From NCBI RefSeq assembly GCF_003254395.2, contig NC_037643.1, positions 8,576,963 to 8,640,962 on the forward strand: a stretch of 64,000 bases of DNA. Direction: 5' to 3'. Position numbers and translations under genes: made by a program. The stretch comes from Apis mellifera. Taxonomy: Eukaryota > Arthropoda > Insecta > Hymenoptera > Apidae. The notes beneath the pieces are model-generated. The model did no database searches. It was not told where the DNA came from and worked only from the letters and a program-made list of their open reading frames with translations. Of the stretch, positions 14,435 to 28,500 are shown in pieces (the first letter of the stretch is position 1; each line of letters opens with the position of its first letter).

Positions 14435-15579
14435 AATATTTTTCGTTAGAAATTTCTCGTTAATTTATAAAAATCGTAATCTTTATTTTTTTTCAAAAAG
14501 AAAATGAAATTGATACAAATTGATATATCGGACCAATTTCGTCAAATTCGAGAATTACATTCCACATTAAAATTCTCTATCATCGTTACTACTAATATTT
14601 TTCGTTAGAAATTTCTCATTAATTTAAAAATCGTAATCTTAATTTTTTTCATAAAATGAAAAAGAAGATGAAATTGATACAAATTGATACAATATCGAAC
14701 CAATTTCGTCAAATTCGAGAATTACATTCCACATTAAAATTCTCTATCATCGTTACTACTAATATTTTTCGTTAGAAATTTCTCATTAATTTAAAAATCG
14801 TAATCTTAATTTTTTTCATAAAATGAAAAAGAAAATGAAATTGATACAAATTGATATATCGGATCAATTTCGTCAAATTCGAGAATTACATTCCACATTA
14901 AAATTCTCTATCATCGTTACTACTAATATTTTTCGTTAGAAATTTCTCATTAATTTAAAAATCGTAATCTTAATTTTTTTCATAAAATGAAAAAGAAAAT
15001 GAAATTGATACAAATTGATACATCGGACCAATTTTCAAATTCGAGAATTACATTCCACATTAAAATTCTCTATCATCGTTACTACTAATATTTTTCGTTA
15101 GAAATTTCTCATTAATTTAAAAATCGTAATCTTAATTTTTTTCATAAAATGAAAAAGAAAATGAAATTGATACAAATTGATATATCGGATCAATTTCGTC
15201 AAATTCGAGAATTACATTCCACATTAAAATTCTCTATCATCGTTACTACTAATATTTTTCGTTAGAAATTTCTCATTAATTTAAAAATCGTAATCTTAAT
15301 TTTTTTCATAAAATGAAAAAGAAAATGAAATTGATATAAATTGATATATCGGACCAATTTCGTCAAATTCGAGAATTACATTCCACATTAAAATTCTCCG
15401 TATCATCGTTACTACTAATATTTTTCGTTAGAAATTTCTCATTAATTTAAAAATCGTAATCTTAATTTTTTTCATAAAATGAAAAAGAAAATGAAATTGA
15501 TATAAATTGATATATCGGACCAATTTCGTCAAATTCGAGAATTACATTCCACATTAAAATTCTCCGTATCATCGTTACT
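14435..15579. repeat. Tandem array of seven ~164-bp units
   Basis: Units begin with AATATTTTTCGTTAGAAATT at 14435, 14594, 14761, 14925, 15087, 15251 and 15417, so the period is 159-167 bp. The last unit ends at about 15579 where unique sequence resumes. The unit is AT-rich and noncoding. The first copy is the most diverged. Copies 6 and 7 share two private variants (CTCCGTATC instead of CTCTATC, and GATATAAATTG instead of GATACAAATTG), which shows local duplication of neighbouring units. Upstream, 14249-14433 holds shorter, decayed relatives of part of the unit and a TA-rich stretch. Confidence 0.93.
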
Positions 15580-17415
15580 GTCGGTGGGCGTAATGCAACA
15601 CGTTTGTGTTGCGATAAAGTCATAAAGTAGGTTAAATCGATTCGCATTAGAAATCTGGCCATATCATAAACGTGAGTGAATTAACGCGTAAGGAACATAG
15701 ACGGAAATTGATAAAGCCGATTACGATACGAGTTGTGAATCAATTGAGAATAGAATTCTGTGTCTAAAGACGAGAAATCTGAATAAACACGTGTGAATCG
15801 ATGAAATCAAACGTCGTATACCGTAAAGAAGAAAAAAAAAGAAAAAGAATTTAATCCCAATATAATTTCCAGATTTCCAGAATATGATAAATTTTAACTT
15901 AATTTTAATTTTAAATTTAATAGTTCCATATTCGTGCTCATGTGTAAATATCGTGTTAAAAAAAATAAAAGACATTACGTAAGAATTTTAACGAATAGAA
16001 ATATTGAAAAATAATTTCAATTTTTTTTTTTATATTTTTTTATATTCCTATAAAAATTATTTCCAAAATCTTTTTTTCGTCAAGATTATCAAATATTCGT
16101 AAAATTCAACTTCATACTAATTTGGAACGTTTGTGATACAAAATAAGAGTGCACACAGTTGGTAAGAACGTATTTCCAAGAAATATTAGCATTAATTCCT
16201 GAATGTGATCCGATCCGTTATTCGGCAATTACGTTGATTAATCCTCGTTAATTTAACACGGCTCGTAAATCGGGCAGAAAACGCATCTCTTTTCAATTTA
16301 GAAGAAACTTTCACGTTCGAAAAATTCGCCATCGCGCCACAAGGCAAACGATAACGTAATAATTTCGCGCCAACCGTCCATGGAATTGCCTTATCTGGTT
16401 CCGAGAATAGAAGCGGCTTTATCGACAAAGAGTCGAAAGAACGGAGAGGGGAGGGAAAAAAGAAAAAAAAAAAAAGGCGAGGAGGAAGAAAAGGAGAAAC
16501 GCGTGTCAGAAGCGGTGGCCAAGCGTTTTGTCACCGTTTTCCATTGTTCACCGGGTGAATTAGGCTGAACGAAGGGAGTAAATGGCTAATTCTAGCGAGC
16601 CGTAAAAGCTCGGCTTTATCGCGGAGGGTGAGAAACGGAGGGAAGAGGACACGACGTTCCTTCAAGTTCGAGCTTGAAAGAGGAGATATCGCCCGGGGAA
16701 ACCGGTGTGGAGAGAGAAATTGTTGGATGTTACGGAGATATGCTATATTTTCAAATATGGAAGAACTTCGTTCATTTTCCCGAATTTGCTCGCCATCTTT
16801 TTGATCTTCCTCTTTGGATCGTTACGAAATATTAAATATAACAAATTTTTAGCTTTATAAAATAATATATCTTCGTTTTTACATTCTATTTTCTTCGTTC
16901 TTCCTCCTTTTCGAAAAGCGAAAAATTAAAAGAATTAAAGGATTTTTATTAAGTAATGAATTTTGTTAATAATATAATACAAAATTTATTCTTTACAATA
17001 ATGCTTTCAAATTGTAACAAATTTCAACTATTATTATTCAAGACTTTTAGTAAAAAGTATTCTTTTGCTCAGCACAAAAAATGTATCAAATATAATATAT
17101 TTTTTCTGAATCAATATTCATCGATTACTTTTCGAATCTTTATGATGGTGTTTCTTAAAAAAAAAAAAAGAAAAAAAATCGTTTAACGTAGAGTTTAAGT
17201 TGGAAAGAGTTTCGTGAGGAGGTGTGTTCGGATTTTATCGCGATTTCTTTAATCCAGTAATTGTACGAGGCCTTAAAATTTAGGGTGTTCCCTAGCATGC
17301 AGCTGTTTGATAACGCATTATTAATAGACACACGTACACTCCGTATAAAGATAAGTGTTTGCATGCGAAAAGCAAGGGGAAAATAAGGATGGATTTTTTT
17401 TTCCCCCTTCTTGAA

Positions 17416-17420
<5 letters not shown>

Positions 17421-17454
<34 letters not shown>
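17421..17454. repeat. (TA)n microsatellite
   Basis: It is an uninterrupted run of 17 TA units directly following ATACA. Similar tracts occur elsewhere in the window. Confidence 0.95.
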
Positions 17455-17458
<4 letters not shown>

Positions 17459-17817
17459 ATGATGAAAGCGAGCTTTTATGTTTTCAAAGTTAAAAACGTT
17501 TAACGTTTCTTTACTTACACTTTGAATTATTTAAGAATAGAATTTCAACGACCGAGTTCGAAAAAATTCATTTTAATTCATATGTTATTACGCGAGGTGA
17601 AATTTTTATTTCAAGCTCAACATTTTCCACGATAAAAAGAAATAAATTGTTACGAAGTTTCAAATATCTCGAAAATATTATTACTATGATATTATAAGGG
17701 GTAAAAATAAAAGTTCAAGCTTCATCTCAAAAATGTGTTTATTTTTAACGGAGATTTCTTCTTTAACTTTTAAAAGATTCGATCGATTTTAATGCAATTA
17801 ATTGCTTATCTGATTCT

Positions 17818-18430
17818 TAAAAAAAAATCAATCGATCGTCGGCAATAGATATCTTCCTAGTAATTTTAATCGATATTAATCGATTACCTGATAAATGGAA
17901 GGAGATACGGCGGCCAGACTATTTATCTCACGCTTCCACACACAAATCTATTGATCAAACTCTATCTTAGATACACTATCTTAATTGCTTACATGTCCAA
18001 TTTTCAAAAAAATTAATCGATAGCTAATTCCTCCACCAATTTTAAAAAGATTAATCAATATCCGATATCTGGGAGGGTGGACACGATAACCAGACCCATG
18101 TTTACCCCACACGAATTTCCAATACACGAATCTAATATCCAGTTAAGAGTTTTATCTTAAAAATATTCAAATTTTTAAAGAAATTAATCGATGATAACCT
18201 AACAGACCTAAAATCTATAAATTTAATCACTTCATTCTTCTTCATTTTAAAAAATTAATTCAAATTCCTCCTTTAAAATCTTTTTCACTTTTTAAAAAAT
18301 CGACTCAAACTTTTCCTTTTCCTTTCAAAAGATCGATCGATCGTTCGAAGAAGAAGATCTAACGGAGGAGGTTAATCAGCCCCCCTCTCTCCCTATCCTA
18401 CGCCTCCGCGCACAGATCGACCAATTAAAG
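17818..18430. repeat. Diverged tandem triplication, ~190-250 bp spacing
   Basis: Three stretches (about 17818-17955, 18001-18135 and 18290-18430) share the same order of elements: an A-rich run, ATCGAT or TTAATCGA, a pyrimidine patch, ATTAATC/GATATC, a purine patch (GGAGG or GGGAGG), a CAG-C core, C/T-rich sequence, then CACA/CACG with ATC. Identity is low, so this is an old duplication or a shared constrained layout. Confidence 0.45.
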
Positions 18431-21400
18431 GTTTAATCAACGAATTCTATCAAGCCGCTCTCCCGCAGGATGCTATGTCCTATGCCGGTATGGGAAAGTT
18501 GTACTTTCTCATCAGCCACCGAAAGAGACGAGACCAGATGAGTCTCGGCCGTGTCGTGCCTCGTACTCGAATTGGCCTTTGCCCGCCAAGTTGCGAGCAC
18601 CGATGTTAAATGCTCCATACGAGCAACCGGCGCGTGTATCAGATCTCTGCATAAACTGTCGGCCGAACCTCTCCCTCCCTCCCCCTCAGTGCACGCTTTC
18701 TAACCTCTGCCATTTCCCATAGATCCACAAGCCAGGCCACACCCACTGTATCCGAGCGACATTAAACGCGTTATGGTGGTTATAGGGAACAAAGAGAAGA
18801 CCAAGTTGAACGGAGGGAACCTCCTCCTCGAGGAATTCGAAGGTGGACAATTTGCATGCTCGATATTGCTCCAACGATATATAGCACTTCCTATAGTGAT
18901 ATTTGGAACGTTTGGTATTCTTTGTATTGAACGCTATATATATATACGTGCGAGGTATGCATATATTGTAATGAAAAAGTAACGTCGTAGATTTCGAAGG
19001 AAAAGTAATAATTCTTTTCAAGCGAAATCTCGTTCTCGTGGAAATCTACTCGAATATTCTGAGTCAAATTCAATTTGAATTAATTCAAAATCAAACTGGA
19101 AACTTTTGCAAATGTATATAATATATTCAGAAATTTTTTCTAAAAATATCTATTAGGAAATTTCATAACATTTCATAACAGGGAGAAACGTTGAAATTAA
19201 GTTATACAGGGAGGGAAGAAGATTTATTTAATTCGGGAAAATTGTAAGAAAGGACGAGAAAGGAGGCGAGGTCCTTCTACGAAGGAGGAATGGTGAAACG
19301 CGGTCCGAAATAACCGTCTAATAATGCAATGCGGAACAAGTTATTCTGGGTAGCCGAGGCCCCCTCACTGGGTTAAGCCGAGTGTTTGCCCGCGTTTTGC
19401 TTTGCTTCCTTTTGCCTTAGCAGCATAGATTGGGACAGGCCATGGATCACGGCGTAAGCTCGCAGACGACGCGCAGAGACACTAATCACGCGCCGCACTG
19501 CGCACGCGCTCGTTTCGTCGTCGGATTTACAGGGTGTAACGAAACGTACGTGTCGCGTGTCACGTCTCTCGAGAAGTTGTTCCGTCTCTAAATGAAAAAA
19601 AGAAAAAGAATTTAAAAGAAAAAGACACTTTAGAGAAGAAAAATCTATATATCTATCGATCGATCGTATTTTTCAAACGGTCGTACTACTTGCTACAGTG
19701 ATAATGCCGCGCAATTAGCCGGCCTTCGAAAAATTTACTTCGTGCAGATCGATTTACTATTTTCAAAAAAAAAAAAAAAGGAAAAGGAAAAAGATACAAC
19801 ACTTAATAATACAATACTTAAAAACTCTAAGTTTTTAATGATAATAGTGTATGCTATAATTCGAGAGTCTTATCCCTCTCAAAAAGATACGATCCCATCC
19901 GCCAAAGATATAAAACTTTCCAATGAGATGGCGCGCGATACCCAACAGCTTTATACACCTTCAATACCAAGATTATTCGTCCATGTAGACACATCTCCTA
20001 CCACTAGGAAACGTAAGCCTGTCAAATCTCCAATCGTCATCAATGCGGAAATCGCAACGAGCTCTTATAGCAAGTCTTACGGCTCGTCCACGCCATAAAC
20101 GTAAAATCAACGAACAAACGAACGTGCAACAACGACCACCACGATAGCCCATCTAAAGGCTTTACGATAAACAATTCCCGCCGGTTCGACGCCACGTACG
20201 GAACGGTGAAATATTAAACTCTTTCCTGTGAAACTTAAATTGGTATAAACAGGCGAGGAACGAAGATGGTATCTCGCGGGCGAACGCGAGGAGGATTAAT
20301 TCCGCGTTTTCCTGCCCTGTTATCGAGAGAGATCGAGCCGCGGCTACGCTTCTCGTGGGCGAGCATCGCGTGCAATTCCGCGACGGCACACCGTGTATGA
20401 ATCCGCGGCCTCGCGTTCAGAGCGTGTGTGGACGCGCGGGCAAAGATAGAAAGCTTTGCACACCTGCACACACCCTTGCTACGTACAGGGAGAAAAAAGA
20501 GGAGAGGAGGAGGAGGAGGGAGGGGAAGAGAGAAAGGAGGAATGGAGAGACAAAGAAGAGCGAAGGAGGTGGATGGTCGAAGGGAAGAGGGTTTAAATGG
20601 AAAAGGAAGACAGAGAGAAAGAGAGAGAATGCGTTACGTGAGCTTCTCCCGTGAGGAGTAAAAGCGGCAAGTGGCTTCTGCATTAGTACAAGATGATACG
20701 CTACTGAAATGTACGTTCCTACGGCGTAGAACGAATGGCAGAAATGGGATACCAGGCGTTTCTTAGATGGATACCTTGATGGATTCGCGTTTCCACCGCC
20801 GCTAATGTCCGTGGATACCTTATACGTGAGCGTGCGGATCCGTTGGTGGCGGGCTAGCTACCGGACACTTTAGGCGGAAATCAACGAATCGGTTTAAATC
20901 CTTCGCTAATGGCAGAATAAGAAGAGAAGGGAGGAAACGTTGCCACGAACGCGCTGACTAATCGGCCTTAGGCTACGGTTTGACAAGAAACGGGCTCCAA
21001 TTACGCGAACCGGAAAGCCGTCTTCAAGAATCCCACGTTCCTGGATACCACCGCTCCTATATATCGGAGATATATCGATATATCTCTTCACAAACTTATC
21101 GATAAAATTTCATCCAACTTAATTTCAACAAATACGTTTGAACGTGTTTCCATCCAAGTATTCGAGATGCTCGTAAAATCCGTCGCGAAGAATCATTGAG
21201 TTCTCTACACGCTTATACGTAACGTGTAATCCACGTCTTCATCGAAGCTGGAACGCCATTCGGTACGACGTTGTTGAAATATTCAGATGGTTCGGTCAGC
21301 ACATCAAACCCGTTCGTTAATCGACTTCTCAACCTCGTGTATCCTGTAATATTATTTACGACATTTCTTGCGCGTTTCATTCAGACGGTTGTAGCCGGCC

Positions 21401-24400
21401 CGTCCATCCGTTGGACGGACGTTTGGTTCCGTTTCCGCGTGTTATTTACGACGACGTGTCTCGAGGCGCCACGGGTCATGAAAAAACTCCGCCCCGGCAC
21501 TTGGAAGTTGGACTGCGCGGCTGGATTGATTTTCTCGATGTACCTTTTCCTGGATCCCTTTACCGGCCGTATCGTTACGTATCGTTTCGGATCGTTTGGC
21601 CGTCGAGGAAATCGGCAGAGTCGTGCAGCCATGCCGGTAGAGAAACCGGCCGGGCAATAAGGAGGGATGATGGGACGAAGACGGATGAAGAAGGCAAGAA
21701 AGATACGACAGAAAGGGAGTAAAGGAGATGCAAGCTCTTCCGTGTTCGCGCAACCGCTTATGGCTTATACGAGGTGATCGTATATGCATGCCTCGCTGAA
21801 AGGCTGCCATGGTAACGCTGTCTCTTTTCTTACGTAACCATATTAAGGCACCTTGCGGCGACTGGGTTCGTTGAAACGTCACGCACAACGACATCCACGT
21901 AGCGTTTCTCGTGTTGGCCGATCGAGTTCGCTTTATGGACAATGGGAACTATGCGATTTTCTTTTTTTTTTGATTCTCTCAATCATCCGCGCGAGGCGCC
22001 ACGATCGCCGTGTCGAAAATGGCCGCTCGCGCGGCTGGTCGTGTCGTGAAAGTTGTGGATTCACTTGTGTTAACAATTACGTAACAAATTGTCGCGCGCA
22101 CATGTGCGTTAATCTGCGAGATCAGCTCGTTGGCTGTAATAGTCCCGTTGAAGAGATTCGATTAAATAAACGTGGATTAGACTTGCTTTCACGTTAACCT
22201 CTTGACACTTTCACTGCACGTGTATTATGCATGGCATGTTTTAAAAGTTGAGTTTCTAAATGGATATATCGTAATATAACATCGAAAAAAAAATTATGAT
22301 GTGTTGTTTTTCAATATATAAGGAAAACGTATTTCATTTAATTATTTCTCGCAGAAAGATACAATAATAAAATTATAACATGAATAGGAAGCTTTAATTA
22401 TTTTTTCTCTATTCGACGTTTATTATTACTCGGCGTGTTTATTTTTACGTTGTATTTTGAATGAATTATCGCAAAGGTGAATTAAACTTGTTAATAATCA
22501 TAGATTAAACTTCAAAGTTATGTATGCAGGTATGTGTTACGTTTAGATGTTATACCCATTTTGTTTAAAGCTGCTGCTATATGCGTTAAACTTGCTGATG
22601 CATCGTAACCGCCTAACTAGTTGAACAAACTTTGAATAATTAATCTATCCGCGAGTTTTGAATGTGTTAGTCTTAATGTCAAGCGGATGGAGTTCTTAAC
22701 ACCTTGGGATTTTGTGTTTCAATACCGATTTTGATCCGATATAACGTCATAAGAAATATTTTTTATTAATTTTATTAATCAAAATTTTTCGTTAACCAAT
22801 CAAAATCTTCTGCTGCTACAATTTTTATATTTCTGTTTAAGATTGATTAATTTTAATGATTGATCAATTCTAATAATAATAGAATAATAAGATATGTTTC
22901 TAAATATTTATATATCAGATGCATACAATATCCTTAAATTAAAGTCAATTCAAACAAAATCGGACTAATCGGAATAATGAATTAAAAATATTCAAAGCTA
23001 TTTTTTAAAAGATCAATTTTTAATCTGATCTTAAAACGCATCATGTAGAATTTTATTTATAATTGTTTCATTCAATACATACGTCATCTTTGTACACCTT
23101 TAATTATCAAATTGGATCTGTCAAAAATAACTAATTAAATTTCTTTCAGAGTTGGTACAACAACCTTCCAAACAATTAACTTAATTCTTCGTAACAATTA
23201 ATTCTGTCCATAAGAAATCGGAAAAGGAAAAAAAAAAGATTCGAACAAATGAAGAAAGATCCATTCGGTTCGATAATAATGTAACGAGTGCATTGGCCAA
23301 TGACCACGTCACGACAGGTGCATGATTGACCGTTTTGTACCTCTTCTCGACGCAAGCATACCGCGTATCCCAACATTTATCGTTTTCTGCATACGACGCG
23401 TTCGATCGTTACGCGAGCAGTTGCCGGCGTATTTAAGCGTTTGTCACGGAAAATGATTAATGGCTGGGGGAATGAGTCATGTGTTTCGGGGGATGTGTCG
23501 AAAGTTCTGTTGCATAATGCATGCGCTTCCATCGGTCTTATTGATTGTGATGGAATTTTCATCATTGGGAAAATTATAGTTGATAATATTGTCGCGTAGA
23601 AATAAGATGATCAACGATGTGACGACCAAGCAAACGACCATTAACCAAATTTTATTTTCAAAAATTAGCATTATTTGATAAATATAAAGTATTAATATTT
23701 TCTCACATTTTTCTGTCAATATATTAAATATAGTTTTGTATCTTCATTTTTCTTTTTTAAGCAATATTAAATTAGTCCAAAATTGGATTACTATTGAATC
23801 CACGCGAACACCAGCACATGAAATTAACAGTAGATCCCTAAGCTGCAGCCAAGCGTGACGTATCAAGAATACCTGATTCGAGGACTACGTGATTCGCTTG
23901 TTTGGTCTCTTTCGGCCATTGTGTATGACAATTTGAACAAGCACGTCTTCTCTTTTGTATTCCAAACGGTCCATAAAGCCAGCATCGATAACACCACGCA
24001 CTGAAACGCTTCTATCTATCCCAATTAGGATCGAACTATAATTATGATCGCTGGAGTTTCTTCTTTCGATCCCTCTCGATATAAGAGAAAAATTATATCT
24101 CTCCTCCATTTCATATAGCTTTGGGAAAAGAATCACAATGCCGAAATCATGGTTCCCGATTCAAACGCATCCTTTAATGCATCAACGTCCGTCAAAAGGC
24201 GGAAGAGTTTGGCGCCCTGCGAAACCGGAGGTCCTCGACCGTCAAAGTAGACAAAGTGAACACGCGCGAAAACCGGTGATTCGCACGTCCCAACGAATGA
24301 ACGAATCGCTCGAGTCCCCGTGGCTTCTTATTCCACGGTGGTCCTCGCACGGAATCCCGAGTTCAATGCCTCTTTGATGAGCGTTCCCTTCTCCTTCGGC

Positions 24401-25490
24401 TCCGCGGCCATCGTCGCGAACACAGTCCATCCTTTTCTCCCTACCTATCCGTTCCCATACGATCCATCTATCGACGAATCTGACAGCCATTCGGATTCGG
24501 ATCGAATTCACGAACGTAATATTTTTGTTTCTTATTTGCATTTCTTTTTTTTTCTTCTTCTTCTCGTCATGTTTGACAGGAATTCGACGCATTTCGGTTT
24601 TACGCTGTTCCTTCATCTTTATCGTTTTATTTTCTTTTTTTCGTTAATTTTTCTTCCCGTTGATAGAGAATCACGCGTGCTCGTAGGTGAAACTGCGTCG
24701 AATAACTTCCCGTTGATAATCATCGTGAGAGAAGGTGGGGCAAATTTATGTGCGTTGGCTCGAACTGGCTGCGTGCAGGTGGAAAATCAGCGAGTCTCGA
24801 CGATGCCGTGCATTATATAACACTAAGGCTATTTTCAAGTGTCGAAGAAATTTATACGGGAAATTATTTTTGTCACCAGATGGGAATATCGGCGATCGTT
24901 GATGACTGGACTACTCCTTTTTTTTTTTTTCCTATTTAAACGTTTATTTGAATGATTATTAGGAAGATGAGGTAAAATTTATGAGATTCGGGGAAGAAAT
25001 TGATAAGTAATCGATGTATTGTAGTTATCGTTTGGAAAAGTATTTAGAAAAATTTTCTAAAATTATTTATAACTTTTTCTAGTTAATCCGATTTTATTAC
25101 GTAATATTGTGTGAAATATTTGTGAAACGAATTCGTCAGATATTTGAAGAACGAAACGATCACTCTAACGAGAATTTATTTGACGAATTTATTTATTCTG
25201 AACTTGTCAGAAGGTTAATTGATCAGAAAACTCATCCACTGTGACCAAAGCTTTAATCACAGCTACATGTAACATCTATATTTTAATTGCTTCTTTTACA
25301 TTACAAATAATATTAAAGATACATAAGCAGCTCATAAAACTGCAATCTACATATAACATTGAAAGCTACCAACCGAATCTTATTTAACAATACCATGTTA
25401 AAGAATCATGAAATTATAAAATACATAAATTATATTTCCATAATATAATTAATCTCGGTTCACAGATGTTACAATAAATTTACAAATACA

Positions 25491-25519
25491 TATATATATA
25501 TATATATATACATATATAT
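25491..25519. repeat. (TA)n microsatellite
   Basis: It is a TA run with one interruption (CATA) near its right end, in AT-rich noncoding DNA. Confidence 0.9.
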
Positions 25520-28500
25520 TCTGTTGAAAAGTTATTCATTATAAAACACGATGGAAAAACATCAAAAGTGTTTAATTGTGACGAAAGAAATAAGAGATTA
25601 ATATTAATCGAGCATCGAACGTTAAGCGGAAAATAATTGCCAGTAAATCTTCCCCAATGACGACTTAATTCAAACGGACTTTCTCTTTCGCTTGTGTGAT
25701 CTTCGACGTGTACAACTTTAGCCCGTAACATCCTGCTAAGATAACGATCAAGATAGAAAGAGAAGGAATTTATGCAAAGGTGTGTTCAAGTGGGTGGAAA
25801 ATCAGAGCCGGTGGGTGGTAACGGATAATTCATGTTTGTTGTTGGTGGGGAACAACAGGAACCTTTAATTTTTTCGAAGAATCGAACGTGAGAATTAGCT
25901 GATAAAAATTAGCAATTTATATACGTAGGAATAAAAGTTTTATATTCAATCTAGAAATTTGATATTTGTTATAATTTTCAATTTAAAAAATGCATATTAT
26001 ATGGCTAAAGTTTTTATCTTTCGAATTAAATAAATCTAAAATTAATTTAAATTTATTTTAGATATAAAGATATAAAATTGCAAATATTGTAATATTTTGA
26101 AAATTACGTATTACAATTCATAATGTTTTTTTTTATTAACAAAAATGCTAATTATTGTTAATTATAACTTATATAGGACAAAGGAAAACAGAATTGAAGA
26201 TGTTGCAGCAAGATACATTCTAAATATATTAATATAATATAATGTCGACGATTCTTTCATCTTTTTTTTTATTTTAAGCACTTGGACGCTTCGGTTAATC
26301 CACCTTTTTTTTTTTCTTATTTTCACGAATGTATGTGCTTTCCTGCGAATTGCTGCAATTGTATATTATATTGTATGCATTTCAGTGTGGTTCATCATTC
26401 ATCACAGTGACGGGAGATTTTCAGAGATTAGAGAAACGCAATTATTACCGTATTACTTTATCACTGAGTAAATCATGTGAAAAAAATCTATTAATTTCCC
26501 ATCTAGAATTCTATCATAATCTAAGATTTCTTTAGTCTCTTAATATAGTAATTTACTCATCATCAAGCCCATATTTTGAAACATTAACTGAATTATTTAT
26601 TATTATTTCTTCAAAGTAGTATCTTTTGTTAATTTCTTTCAATTGTAATAATCAATGATAAAAATATTATGTTAATCTAAAGAAATATAATTAATCTAAA
26701 ATAATACATGTCTATATACATTATAAATATACAATCGTTTAAATCAATGAATTTTGAAAGTACAATAGATTAAAATAATTTTCATTAATAAATACAGAAA
26801 TAAAATACTTATTAAATTCTTTTGTTTACAAAATTTTTAATTGAATTGGCAAAAATAATGCTCTGAATATTATATCCCTAAGAAATACTCTTGGTTGAAA
26901 GAAATCGATGCGTCCAAGATCGTATCGGGCATAAAAACGCACGTGAATTTATAGCGAAAATACATCGATCCACCAGATTTACCATTACGATCTCGCCACG
27001 GATTACGACGTCCTTACAAGCCGACGTCTCGCAACCCTCGTTTACTCGCGTTCCATTTCACGAAGGCTCAAAACACCGCCACGAACAGCTGTTTGAAGCT
27101 TAAAGGCAAGGTCGCAGCCTTACGTCTGCGTACGCAATGCCGCTCGTTTCAACACGTCGCTGAATGCGTGGTTGTGTGCGCGAGTGCACGTGCGTGCGTG
27201 CGTGTGCCCGCGCATTCAAGTACACTCACGTGCAAACACGAGTACGTGACACGTCACGAGTGCAGTGTACTCTACGATAGCATACGTACACAGTTCTTGT
27301 CATATATATATATATATAGAAGAATGTTACATTAAAAAACTGAGAAGAGATATACGATATATAGTTTGATTTGCAATAAGTTGTTCAAGAGTGATAATAT
27401 AATATGGTATTTCTATTCATATATATACGAACATGTATAAATGCGTTAATTTCATTGTACAAGAAGAATTTTTAATAAAAAAATTTACGTTTTTTTTTTT
27501 TTCTTAAAAGAAAATACAAATTGTTTCGTGGGTATATATAAAAGTGACGTTTGCACTGTTCGACCCACGTGTGCGCGCGCACATACGCGCCACGTACATA
27601 CGCTCATGCGCCGTGGAGCTGGATTGTGCGTGCATGGACGCGTTTTACAGTCGCAGGGGAGAGCCACTGTCGTTCCACCGCACATAACTATAGTTATGCA
27701 ATCCACCAACTTGTATTCATGGTCAAGGCCTGCGTCCTTACCGCTAGATACGTATACTTGCATGCACACACCGACACACACGACGGCCGTGCAAGGAGTT
27801 TACGTATGCGGAGAAGAGGGGCGAGGTTGGAGCAGGGGAAAAAATAAGGACCGAACATTATCGAATTCGCACGAGTATAAAATTAAACGAAGCCAATAGG
27901 TCGGTATACGAAACCGGATTGTCCAGAAACATTAATGGAACGAGCGTCGAGATTAAAAAATGCGATTCCGTTTGCTCGTTTCAGAAAAAAAAGAAGAAAA
28001 GAAAAGAAATGAGTTTCGATCGCTTACCTTAGTCGCTTTTTGCTTAATCTCTCTGATAAACAAACATATAATTTTGCCGATGCCAGGAATGAAATTTGCA
28101 TAAATGCGAAAATTATATGAAGTAAAACGAGTTCTTTCCTCTAAATGAAAAAAAAAAAATAAAAATAATAAAGATTACTTGCTTAATATAGTTATATCAT
28201 CTTTTCCCTCCATACGTAAAAACAACAAGCATCATTTTAATAAGTTGTTTGTTTCTGTGTTTAGAATAGAAAATATATAGAGCGAAACGCAAAGTGATGA
28301 AGTTTTACTAACAAAGCGTTCACCGATGAACGATATATATACCGAAATAACTAAAAGCATAGTGGGATGGAGATGGAAATATAGGATTGCCGAACGTGGA
28401 AGAAAAGGATACGTAGAGGAAACATTCTTTTATCTTTTCACTCGGCGAATGAACGTACATTGTGTTAGTGTGCGCACAGCAAACGCGGTGCGTAGTAAAA

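Noticed and set aside
14435..15579. CRISPR-like array
   Set aside because: The ~164-bp units are contiguous with no short repeat/spacer structure, in a eukaryotic genome.
18433..18618. 61-codon minus-strand frame
   Set aside because: The block is low-repeat and may be conserved, but the frame has no acceptor or donor at suitable places and no known motif.
19742..20098. 118-codon plus-strand frame with a moderately protein-like C-terminal half
   Set aside because: It begins at a non-ATG codon followed by a poly-Lys run, shows no splice context and no recognisable domain; I could not separate it from chance.
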